This document shows, one piece after another, positions 56,838-64,000 of a stretch of 64,000 nt of DNA. Below the pieces are notes generated by a model. It searched no databases and was not told where the DNA came from. It worked only from the letters and a program-made list of their open reading frames with translations. The translations under genes and the position numbers were made by a program. Origin of the DNA: Teredinibacter turnerae T7901 (GTDB taxonomy: Bacteria > Pseudomonadota > Gammaproteobacteria > Pseudomonadales > Cellvibrionaceae); contig NC_012997.1 in assembly GCF_000023025.1 (NCBI RefSeq), forward strand, positions 2,725,125-2,789,124, read 5' to 3'. Positions within the stretch are counted from its first letter, which is position 1. Each line of letters begins with the position of its first letter.

Positions 56838-56879
56838 GAGCGCTGCCCCTTTCGTCATTAGCAGTTAAACAGGCTGCAA

Positions 56880-56908
56880 ATTTTAAATAAGCTGTTGCGA
56901 TAACTCAA
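56880..56908 (-). promoter_or_regulatory. Candidate leuC promoter
   Basis: On the minus strand TTGAGT (56908-56903) and TAAAAT (56885-56880) are separated by 17 bases. The expected start is near 56873, giving a leader of about 35 bases before leuC. The -10 matches consensus in five of six bases. Confidence 0.6.
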
Positions 56909-56924
56909 ATTCATTATTTTCATC

Positions 56925-56939
56925 GTTTGGATTCCAAAC
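56925..56939. promoter_or_regulatory. Candidate LysR operator between leuC and the LysR gene
   Basis: Perfect 15-base dyad GTTTGGATTCCAAAC, whose core TTTGGATTCCAAA is a T-N11-A box. Its centre is about 59 bases upstream of the predicted leuC start and 45 bases before the LysR ATG, the usual location of LysR recognition sites. Confidence 0.65.
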
Positions 56940-56976
56940 TAGAATAGATGAATCTTTCTTGGCAGAGATGCTTCTC

Positions 56977-57864
56977 ATGGATACGGATTCACTAAAATCG
57001 TTTATCGCGGTCGCCCAGTGCCAGTCCTTCTCGCTAGCCGCCTCCCGTCTCCACCTCACCCAGCCAGCGGTGAGCAAACGCATCGCTGCACTCGAAGCTC
57101 ACCTGAACCACACGCTATTCGATCGCATCGGGCGCGAGGTTCGCCTGACCGAAGCCGGAAAATTATTATTGCCGCAGGCCGAAACAATTTTGCAGGCTGT
57201 GGCTGACACTGAACGCAATATTCGCGAGCTGACCGGTGAGATTTCCGGTGTCCTGCGGGTAGCAACCAGCCATCATATCGGCCTGCATCATCTACCGCCC
57301 CTACTGCGGCAATTTGTTTTATCCCACCCAGAAGTCAACCTTCAGTTCGAGTTTTTGGATTCGGAGAGAGCCCACGAAAAGGTATTGCGCGGTGAGTGCG
57401 AAATTGCCGTTGTCACTCTGGCACCGGAACCGGTCGCACAGTTGGAAAGCCGCATTATTTGGCCCGATCCGCTGGATTTCGTTATCGCAAAAACCCATGA
57501 GCTGGCCGCACACGAAACGGTAAATTTGCAGCAGCTGAGCCGCGTGGACGCAATTTTGCCCGACTTGACGACATATACCGGCCGGATAGTGAAGGAGTAT
57601 TTCGCTCAGCAGGAACTCGAACTCACACTCAGCATGACCACCAACTACCTGGAGACAGTGAAAGTTATGGTATCTGTCGGCCTGGGCTGGAGTCTGCTTC
57701 CTCGCTCCATGATCGACGGAAATCTGCACGCTTTGCCGGTTCGCGAAGTATCTCTGCATCGAAACCTAGGGGTTATCAACCATAAAAAACGCTCCCTTAG
57801 CAACGCTGCACGCGCCTTCTATCGCCTACTCTGCGATACAACGCAAAAGACTGGTGCTATTTAA
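56977..57864 (+). CDS. LysR family regulator, likely of leuCDB
   Basis: 295 residues from ATG 56977. Winged HTH 1-60 (SLKSFIAVAQCQSFSLAASRLHLTQPAVSKRIAALEAHLNHTLFDRIG), linker helix to about 90 and a two-lobed effector domain (about 92-290, GVLRVATSHHIGLHHLPPLLRQFVLSHPEVNLQFEFLDSERAHEKVLRGECEIAVV). Divergent from leuC with 139 bases between the starts. A regulator in this place is conserved in pseudomonads. Its target is inferred from position; the effector may be a leucine-pathway acid such as 2-isopropylmalate. Confidence 0.92.
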   Translation: MDTDSLKSFIAVAQCQSFSLAASRLHLTQPAVSKRIAALEAHLNHTLFDRIGREVRLTEAGKLLLPQAETILQAVADTERNIRELTGEISGVLRVATSHHIGLHHLPPLLRQFVLSHPEVNLQFEFLDSERAHEKVLRGECEIAVVTLAPEPVAQLESRIIWPDPLDFVIAKTHELAAHETVNLQQLSRVDAILPDLTTYTGRIVKEYFAQQELELTLSMTTNYLETVKVMVSVGLGWSLLPRSMIDGNLHALPVREVSLHRNLGVINHKKRSLSNAARAFYRLLCDTTQKTGAI

Positions 57865-57960
57865 CATAAACACTAAAAGAATTTGCTATAAAGCATGCAC
57901 TGGCGGGACGCAGAGCGAGCCCATCGCGCCCGTGCTTCATTCATTTACCAAAGGCTTCTT

Positions 57961-58737
57961 ATGTCGACGAAAACACCGTTAAAAACCGTAAAAACACAGG
58001 TTGCCATCGCTGTACTTTTGGCAGCACCCATCACCGCACATGCTGACACCCTACTGGGGATTTACGCAGGTGCAGGCGTCTGGCAAGCAGACATCGATGG
58101 TGCAATCGGCACCGACAGCGACCCTATCACCACCGAAGAGCTGGGCCTGGACAGCGAAAACAATAATTATTTTTATTTGGCATTGGAGCATCCGGTACCT
58201 GTGCTACCGAACATCCGACTTTCTCAAACGGCCTTAAAGCACGAGGGCGCCGCAACTGTCAGCCGCGAGTTCACCTGGGACAACCAAACTTTCTCCGGCG
58301 AGGCCGCCACTGCGACAACGCTCGATTTCACCATGACAGATGTCACTCTTTACTACGAAATTCTGGATAACTGGGTGAGCCTGGATATCGGAGTAACAGG
58401 CAAGGTGCTCGACGGCGAAGCGATTGTACGTCAGCCAGCTTACAACCGTTCCGAAACGATCGAGCTCTCCGGCGGCCTGCCACTGCTATACGCGATGGCA
58501 AGGTTCGACCTGCCTCTGACCGGGCTGTATGTGGCAGCAAAAGCTAATTACATTGGCTATGACGACAGTACCGTTAGCGATGCCGACTTCCACATTGGCT
58601 ACCGCTTGGAGTCTGTTCTGGATGTCGGCGCAGAATTGGGATACCGCCAATTCAAGCTCGACTTACAAGACTTTGAAGATGCAACAGCCAACCTGACTTA
58701 CGATGGCCCTTACCTTAACCTGGCCATTCACTTCTAA
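57961..58737 (+). CDS. TIGR04219-type outer membrane beta-barrel protein
   Basis: 258 residues from ATG 57961 (AAAGG upstream). Signal peptide 1-28 (VAIAVLLAAPITAHA), then repeated amphipathic beta strands with glycine and aromatic residues (DTLLGIYAGAGVWQADIDGAIG, LGLDSENNNYFYLALEHPVPVLPNIRLSQTAL, FTMTDVTLYYEILDNWVSLDIGVTGKVLDG) and a C-terminal F (NLAIHF), typical of outer-membrane barrels. The pattern fits the small TIGR04219 family (no function known). The frame could extend upstream to 57895 without support. Confidence 0.88.
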   Translation: MSTKTPLKTVKTQVAIAVLLAAPITAHADTLLGIYAGAGVWQADIDGAIGTDSDPITTEELGLDSENNNYFYLALEHPVPVLPNIRLSQTALKHEGAATVSREFTWDNQTFSGEAATATTLDFTMTDVTLYYEILDNWVSLDIGVTGKVLDGEAIVRQPAYNRSETIELSGGLPLLYAMARFDLPLTGLYVAAKANYIGYDDSTVSDADFHIGYRLESVLDVGAELGYRQFKLDLQDFEDATANLTYDGPYLNLAIHF

Positions 58738-58758
58738 TCTGTATTTGTATATCACGCA

Positions 58759-58791
58759 CAAAAAAGCCCCTTAACGTAAAAGGGGCTTTTT
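58759..58791. terminator. Bidirectional intrinsic terminator
   Basis: Stem AAAGCCCCTT / AAGGGGCTTT (58763-58772 and 58780-58789) with flanking A and T runs on both strands. It lies between the convergent barrel gene (ends 58737) and the secreted orphan gene (ends 58865), serving both. Confidence 0.88.
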
Positions 58792-58864
58792 GAATGTGTG
58801 TTTCACGCAATGGTTGCAGTGCTTTTTAGTTCTTGATGAGCTTAGTACTTGATCGACCTGCTAC

Positions 58865-59848
58865 TTAATTCGCCTGCTGGTTTGAAATGGTTGGATCTTC
58901 TTCCTGATCGGCCAGTAAGGTTTGCATCTCAGCCTGACCGCTCAAGGCTTGCGCCTGCGCGAGAGCTTCAACAACGCCATCCTCGTTGTTGTCCAGGGCC
59001 CAATAATAGGTCGCCCTGTTCATGCGCGAACTTGCCTGCAGCCGGTAAAAGCCCACATGGGATTTCTTTGCCCCGGACGACTCTTTGCGAGCCATAACCA
59101 ATTTAGAGCCCGCAGCAGCCTCAGTCCATAGTTTTGCCGATCTTTTGTATTTACCCGTGCGACCAAAGCCATCCGCTGCCATTTCGTAACTTTTGCCTGA
59201 CAAACGCATCACCCGAAAGGCAATCACCCGATATGCGGCTTTTGCCTGTGGGCTGCTTTCAGCCAAATACATTTCCCAAAGTTGATCGCCATACTCGCGC
59301 CAACCTTCAGCAAAGCCCTCCGAGGACTTGGCAAAATCTGCCCAGTGAGACTCCGCAGAACTGGCTTGACCTGTCGCAATCCATTGCGCACTCACTTGGC
59401 GCTCCAAACCGTAGACTGTATCTAAATCAGCATCGATCTTTTTGAGCAAGGCAATAGCATCGGCAAACCAAAGGCTCGACACCTTATTGCGTAATGTAGA
59501 AATATCACTGTCCATTCCTCTGAACGTGTTTTTTACACGACTTACGCTTGCATCCATTTCACTCGCCGGAAGCTTTGCTGGCGACTCCGTCGACAAAGCA
59601 AGAGGTAGCGGCGTTGCGGCGGGCCCATGAAGCGAGCAGTAGTCTGTGGGGACATTATTATTTGCAGTACAGCTTTGTTTGAGCTTCAACTCATAGGTGT
59701 AGCAGTAATCCTGCCATGCTTCCCTCGGCAAACTAGTACAATCGCAATCGACCGCTGGGCAGCTATTTGCCTCTACAGCGATTGCTTTGGAAATAAAGAG
59801 CAGCATCCCGAGTACAGATACATAAATCGTGATGTTTTTCATAGTCAT
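58865..59848 (-). CDS. Secreted protein of unknown function with cysteine-rich N-terminus
   Basis: 327 residues from ATG 59848; ATG 59842 is equally possible, and no clear Shine-Dalgarno exists. A signal peptide ends near residue 26 (IYVSVLGMLLFISKAIAVEA). A cysteine-rich stretch follows (SCPAVDCDCTSLP ... QDYCYTYELKLKQSCTANN ... DYCSLHGP, six or seven cysteines within 45 residues), suggesting disulfide bonds in the periplasm or outside. Then a Pro/Ser-rich linker and a long alpha-helical domain (about 105-320, with repeated Ala/Trp/Tyr helices: YELRQ-like WREYGDQLWEMYLAESSPQAKAAYRVIAFRVM, TPR-like). Family not recognised. Alone on the minus strand after the terminator; no link to neighbours is evident. 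Confidence 0.7.
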   Translation of the reverse strand: MTMKNITIYVSVLGMLLFISKAIAVEANSCPAVDCDCTSLPREAWQDYCYTYELKLKQSCTANNNVPTDYCSLHGPAATPLPLALSTESPAKLPASEMDASVSRVKNTFRGMDSDISTLRNKVSSLWFADAIALLKKIDADLDTVYGLERQVSAQWIATGQASSAESHWADFAKSSEGFAEGWREYGDQLWEMYLAESSPQAKAAYRVIAFRVMRLSGKSYEMAADGFGRTGKYKRSAKLWTEAAAGSKLVMARKESSGAKKSHVGFYRLQASSRMNRATYYWALDNNEDGVVEALAQAQALSGQAEMQTLLADQEEDPTISNQQAN

Positions 59849-60087
59849 GTTTGCATAATGCGGCACACAAGATGCCCGCATGGTCCTAAATCTAAAGCCA
59901 ACACCTCGCTGGCCCCCCAATAAATTATCGCAACCCGTTTTTTCGTGCGAGCCATTCCGATTGGCACCTAATTCCCGATCCAGTTGGCACGTATTATTGT
60001 AGAGATTTCGCACTTTTCAACAAGCGAAACCGGTAACATCTTCATACTTTGTGAGACGCATCAATATTTTTTGATAACACTTTAGCA

Positions 60088-61248
60088 CTAAGCTTTTGAA
60101 GCCCCCCAACCACCATCAAGTTTGCCACGGTAACCTATGTAGACTGCAATCGCCAGCCCCAATAAAGTTGAAACGAACGACAGCAAGAACGCCTGTTGCG
60201 GGGAGGACTGCCAAAAGATTCCACTAAAATAAGCGCCTAACGCGTTGCCTCCACCAAAGCAGATGGCACTGTACAGCGCCTGCCCCTGCCCTTGCGCAAC
60301 CTTACCAAAATGCTGGCGCACAAATTCTATTGCTAATGCATGCGCCGCGCCAAAAGAGAATGCATGAATGAGCTGGGCCAATAACAAAACAACGAGATTG
60401 TCGGCCAACCAACCAATCAATAACCAGCGCAACCCGGTTATGGCGAGGGTAAATAAAAGCAACTGCTGAAATGAAAATACCCTCATCAAAAATGGCATTT
60501 TGATAAATAAAACTATCTCTGCCACCACCCCAATTGCCCACATGACCCCGATAAAACTTCGGGAGTATTCAAGTGACGAGAGATATATGCTGTAGAAGGT
60601 ATAATAGACCCCGTGACTGATATGTAATAGTGTAACAACAGCAAAAAACCACCATATTACGGGGGCTCGCAGCACGTTGAAGAAGTCCTTTTGTGAGTAC
60701 TCGGAAAGACGCTCTGGCTCCGCCGGCAACGCTAGGCTGGACAAATAAATACCAATTAAGCAGACAAAAATCACGCTCGGTAAGTGGGCGATAGACACAT
60801 AATCGAACATTACTCCCAAGCCAACCACGGCCACCATAAACCCGATAGAGCCCCATACTCGGATTCGACTGTACTGCTCGGTATGGCCGCGCAAATGCCC
60901 AAGGGTTATCACCTCGAACTGCGCCAGTATCGCGTTCCAAAAAAAACTGAAAACGGTCAAGTAGAGCGCAAGCCAGAAAAGATCACGGGTAAAAAACACG
61001 CCCACAAAAAAAACGCAGGCTCCAATGGCGCCCAACTGTGCAACTAATAAACGCCGACCACTGTAATCAGCGAGAAACCCCCAAATATTGGGGGCCGCTA
61101 TCTTGGTAACCATGGGTATCGCACTTAGCAGTCCAATATCCGCAGGTGAGAACTCAAGACTCTCCAGATAGAGCCCCCAAAACGGCGAAATGGCGCCAAC
61201 GACGGCGAAATAAAAGAAATAAACCGAAGATAGTCGCCAATAAGGCAT
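60088..61248 (-). CDS. MFS transporter beside aroC
   Basis: 386 residues with about twelve membrane segments (SSVYFFYFAVVGAISPFWGLYLESL through LSFVSTLLGLAIAVYIGY). A motif-A-like segment occurs after helix 2 (WGFLADYSGRRLLVAQLGA). Matches the MFS_1-like branch that includes HcaT and LacY-type carriers; in pseudomonads a gene of this type sits next to aroC. Substrate unknown, perhaps a metabolite. Starts 159 bases from the aroC stop. Confidence 0.88.
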   Translation of the reverse strand: MPYWRLSSVYFFYFAVVGAISPFWGLYLESLEFSPADIGLLSAIPMVTKIAAPNIWGFLADYSGRRLLVAQLGAIGACVFFVGVFFTRDLFWLALYLTVFSFFWNAILAQFEVITLGHLRGHTEQYSRIRVWGSIGFMVAVVGLGVMFDYVSIAHLPSVIFVCLIGIYLSSLALPAEPERLSEYSQKDFFNVLRAPVIWWFFAVVTLLHISHGVYYTFYSIYLSSLEYSRSFIGVMWAIGVVAEIVLFIKMPFLMRVFSFQQLLLFTLAITGLRWLLIGWLADNLVVLLLAQLIHAFSFGAAHALAIEFVRQHFGKVAQGQGQALYSAICFGGGNALGAYFSGIFWQSSPQQAFLLSFVSTLLGLAIAVYIGYRGKLDGGWGASKA

Positions 61249-61406
61249 GAAGCTTTGTCCGTTGACAGCAGAGTTGTTTGTAGCCGCGTAGCTTATCTAC
61301 AATGGATGAAGAGTGCGGGTTGTACTGCTCCACACAAATAAGGCAGCAACAGTTAGCTCCGTCCCGATCTGGCTTTTTGACAAGCCAAGAAGGGCCTCAG
61401 CCCACC

Positions 61407-62495
61407 TCAGCCTGGAATCGTAAATTCTGTTTCGACATGGCCATTCTGACCACGATGTCTCAACGCGTGGTCCAGCACCACCAGCGCCATCATTGCTTCG
61501 GCGATCGGGGTGGCGCGAATACCTACACATGGGTCATGCCGCCCTTTAGTCACCACTTCTATCGGGTTGCCGTGAATATCGACACTTCGCCCCGGCAGGT
61601 GCAGGCTGGAGGTTGGTTTTAGGGCGATATGGGCAATAAGATCCTGCCCGGTAGAAATCCCCCCGAGGACGCCGCCGGCATGATTAGACAAAAAGCCCTC
61701 CGTGGTGATTTCGTCCCGATGCTCCGTACCCTTTTGAGCAACAGCGTCGAATCCAGCACCGATTTCTACGCCCTTCACCGCATTTATGCCCATCAGGGCG
61801 TGCGCCAAATCGGCGTCCAATCGATCGAATATTGGCTCGCCAAGGCCCGGTATCATCCTGCTGGCAATTACAGTAATTTTTGCCCCAACAGAATTCCCCT
61901 CTTTATTGAGCGCCTGCATATAGGCTTCCATCTCGGGAACCTTATCCGCATCAGGGCAAAAAAACGGATTTTGGTGAATCTGCTCCCAGTCGACTTTCTC
62001 AATCGCAATCGGACCCAGCTGGGACAAATACCCCTTAATTTCGATTCCCCAGAGGGTTTTCAGCACCTGTTTCGCAACCGCTCCAGCCGCGACACGCATA
62101 GCCGTTTCCCGCGCTGAAGACCTGCCTCCCCCTCGATAGTCCCGAATTCCATACTTTTTAAAGTAAGTGTAATCCGCGTGTGCCGGCCGAAACTGATCTT
62201 TGATATTGCCGTAATCCTTTGAGCGCTGATCTGTGTTTTCGATGAGCATGCCAATTGGCGTACCTGTAGACTTACCTTCAAACACACCCGAAAGCACTTT
62301 AACTTTATCTGCTTCGCGCCGCTGGGTTGTGTAGCGAGATTGGCCTGGCTTGCGGCGGTCGAGGTCCTCCTGGATCAGCGCTTCATCCAACGCGATCCCC
62401 GGTGGGCAACCGTCTACAATGCAACCTAATGCCAAACCGTGGCTCTCACCAAACGTGGTAACGGTAAACAGCTTACCGAAGGTATTCCCAGACAT
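61407..62495 (-). CDS. aroC: Chorismate synthase
   Basis: 362 residues (E. coli AroC 361). FMN-dependent last step of the shikimate pathway. Motifs GESHG (16-20, catalytic histidine region), [52 protein letters not shown] (about 103-131) and [25 protein letters not shown] near 270-295, KGRHDPCVG (about 316-324). Near prmB and folE, as in pseudomonads; 24 bases after prmB's stop. Confidence 0.96.
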
Positions 62496-62519
62496 ATTTC
62501 AACCAAGGCTCATATTTAG

Positions 62520-63437
62520 TTATTGTTGAAAAAACTCAGCAAACTCGTGAAGTTGTTCGGCGCTAAGCATAAACACACCGTGGCCTCCGTGCTCAAACTC
62601 CAACCAGACGAATGGCACTTCTGGATAGGCCTCTTCTAATGCCGCCCAGCTGTTGCCCACCTCAACCACCAGCAAGCCATTGCGCGTAAGGTGTTTACTG
62701 GCATCGCGTAAAATGCGTCGCGCGAGAGAGAGGCCGTCGTTACCTGCGGCCAAACCCAAAACGGGCTCAGCATGATATTCCGCTGGCATGGAGGACAGAT
62801 CATGGGCGTCCACATAAGGTGGATTCGACAGGATCAAGTCGTATTTACGACCGATAAAATGTGGGGCATTAAAAAGATCGGACTCAATGGCGGTAACCCG
62901 ATCGACGAGTTCGTGGTTGCGGATATTACGCGCCGCCACTGCCAGCGCAGATGCCGATATATCCGAAATATCGACTTCACTTCCCTGAAAAACAGAGGCC
63001 GCCAAAATCCCGATGCAGCCACTGCCAGTGCACAAATCAAGCACGCTGGCCGGGTCTTCCTGAAACCAGGGGTGCATGCCGTTTAGCAGCAATTCGGCTA
63101 TCGGCGAGCGCGGCACAAGGACGTTCTCGTTGACCTCGAAACGCAGTCCGCCAAAAATCGCTTCACCCGTGATATAGGCCGCAGGCACTTTTTCTTTGAT
63201 TCGACGGCCAATTGCATGGAAGACACGCTTCTTCTCATCTACCGTCAGACGAGTGTCGTATATAAGTTCCAACCGCTCCCAAGGTTGGGCCAGCGCCCAA
63301 AGTACGAGAACAGCACACTCGTCCCAGGCGTTGTCAGTGCCGTGACCAAAATACAGTTTGGCACGTACAAACCGACTCGATCCCCAACGGATCCAGTCTT
63401 TTACGGTAATGAGCTCTGAATTAAGTTCTTCCAACAT
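62520..63437 (-). CDS. prmB: 50S ribosomal protein L3 glutamine methyltransferase
   Basis: 305 residues (E. coli PrmB 310). Methylates glutamine 150 of ribosomal protein L3 with SAM. The SAM pocket DLCTGSGCIGILAASVF (about 132-148) and the catalytic NPPY motif in LILSNPPYVDAHDL (about 206-219) are in place. N-terminal helical domain as in HemK/PrmC but without its characteristic start; PrmB rather than PrmC is chosen from the aroC-prmB order. Starts at ATG 63437; 192 bases separate it from the divergent folE. Confidence 0.92.
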   Translation of the reverse strand: MLEELNSELITVKDWIRWGSSRFVRAKLYFGHGTDNAWDECAVLVLWALAQPWERLELIYDTRLTVDEKKRVFHAIGRRIKEKVPAAYITGEAIFGGLRFEVNENVLVPRSPIAELLLNGMHPWFQEDPASVLDLCTGSGCIGILAASVFQGSEVDISDISASALAVAARNIRNHELVDRVTAIESDLFNAPHFIGRKYDLILSNPPYVDAHDLSSMPAEYHAEPVLGLAAGNDGLSLARRILRDASKHLTRNGLLVVEVGNSWAALEEAYPEVPFVWLEFEHGGHGVFMLSAEQLHEFAEFFQQ

Positions 63438-63629
63438 GTAATGGCGCGCAGATACAAAAGCCGAGTATTTTAGCCTGAATGCGCCGTTAGATCACAGCGA
63501 TTTTTAGGCCCGAAGAAACGCTCGGCTCGTAAACTTATCGTTCAACCTGTTGCGGTATTAACGGTAACCTTGCTGTAATATACCGCTTTTTTTTCGGCCA
63601 CAGGGCCGAGTGTAGTTTGAGGAAATAGC

Positions 63630-64000
63630 ATGAAACCGACACCGGCTGAGCTGTACGCCAACTTAATAAGCTCTACAGGAGAAGACCTTCAAAGACCCGG
63701 CCTCCAGGGAACACCTGCACGCGCAGCCACGGCATTCGAGTACCTCACTAGCGGCTATAAGCAGTCAGTACAGGAAGTTGTAAACGATGCCCTGTTCCCT
63801 TCCGATTCAAACGATATGGTGGTTGTGCGCGATATCGAGCTCTTCTCCCTGTGCGAGCATCATATGTTGCCGTTTATAGGCAAGGCGCATGTGGGGTATA
63901 TCCCGACTGGCAAAGTGCTGGGGTTATCTAAAGTCGCAAGAATTATTGATATGTACGCACGTCGTTTACAAATCCAGGAGCAACTAACGCACCAAGTGGC
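63630..64000 (+). CDS. folE: GTP cyclohydrolase I (3' end beyond the window)
   Basis: First 123 residues only, open to the window edge. Starts at ATG 63630 with TTGAGGAAATAGC upstream (GAGGA eight bases before). The type I motifs [47 protein letters not shown] (zinc-ligand cysteine and histidine) and [23 protein letters not shown] are present. Makes dihydroneopterin triphosphate for folate synthesis. Full-length proteins are about 180-220 residues. Divergent from prmB. Confidence 0.94.
   Translation, partial: MKPTPAELYANLISSTGEDLQRPGLQGTPARAATAFEYLTSGYKQSVQEVVNDALFPSDSNDMVVVRDIELFSLCEHHMLPFIGKAHVGYIPTGKVLGLSKVARIIDMYARRLQIQEQLTHQV

Overview
The window is ordinary chromosome from a gammaproteobacterium. 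Protein similarity and gene order resemble the pseudomonads and, more closely, the marine polysaccharide-degrading Cellvibrionaceae (Saccharophagus/Teredinibacter type). That placement is inferred from gene order and protein families, not from a marker gene. About 57 protein genes can be supported. I saw no rRNA, tRNA, CRISPR array, prophage, transposase or plasmid gene.

Layout. 1-2.5 kb: topA, running off the left edge, with a good promoter. 2.5-11 kb: an unrecognised membrane/helical protein, a 269-bp structured repeat element (MITE-like), a small membrane protein whose stop codon lies in that element, a universal stress protein, uup, slt, and two signalling-type genes including an EAL-HDOD protein. 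11-18.7 kb: envelope cluster exbB-exbD-lpxK-kdsB-phosphatase-murB on the minus strand, then comEC and a DUF2062 gene. 18.7-23.5 kb: rluB-scpB-scpA (chromosome condensation and ribosome modification), a YciO-type gene and rnm. 23.6-27.7 kb, plus strand: VC0807-type membrane protein, YciI, SH3-domain protein, cyclophilin, pdxJ and an RNA methyltransferase. 27.8-35.8 kb, minus strand: an MFS exporter, amtB, and a transglutaminase/DUF58/MoxR/VanZ cluster. 35.8-39.2 kb: metZ, purF, cvpA.

39.4-42.1 kb holds two plus-strand genes (a receiver-TPR protein and a TauE-type permease). They sit inside what is otherwise the conserved accD-folC-SPOR-cvpA-purF order. 42.2-56.8 kb is a 14.7-kb run of minus-strand genes: leuC-leuD-leuB-asd-fimV-truA-trpF-trpB-trpA-accD-folC-SPOR. 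It covers leucine, aspartate-family and tryptophan synthesis, fatty-acid and folate synthesis, and the polar protein FimV. A divergent LysR regulator sits next to leuC, and the shared intergenic region holds a perfect 15-bp dyad near -59 of a candidate leuC promoter. 57.9-64 kb: an outer-membrane beta-barrel protein, a secreted cysteine-containing orphan, an MFS transporter, aroC, prmB and the start of folE.

Nothing in the window is a clear new system. The most unusual items are the structured repeat element and its effect on the neighbouring gene, the VanZ protein with an extra beta-rich domain, the inverted two-gene insert, the LysR operator geometry, and a 9-bp tandem duplication inside a conserved TopA motif. 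At least a dozen genes appear to start with TTG or GTG, and several starts below were moved from the longest possible frame on ribosome-binding-site grounds.
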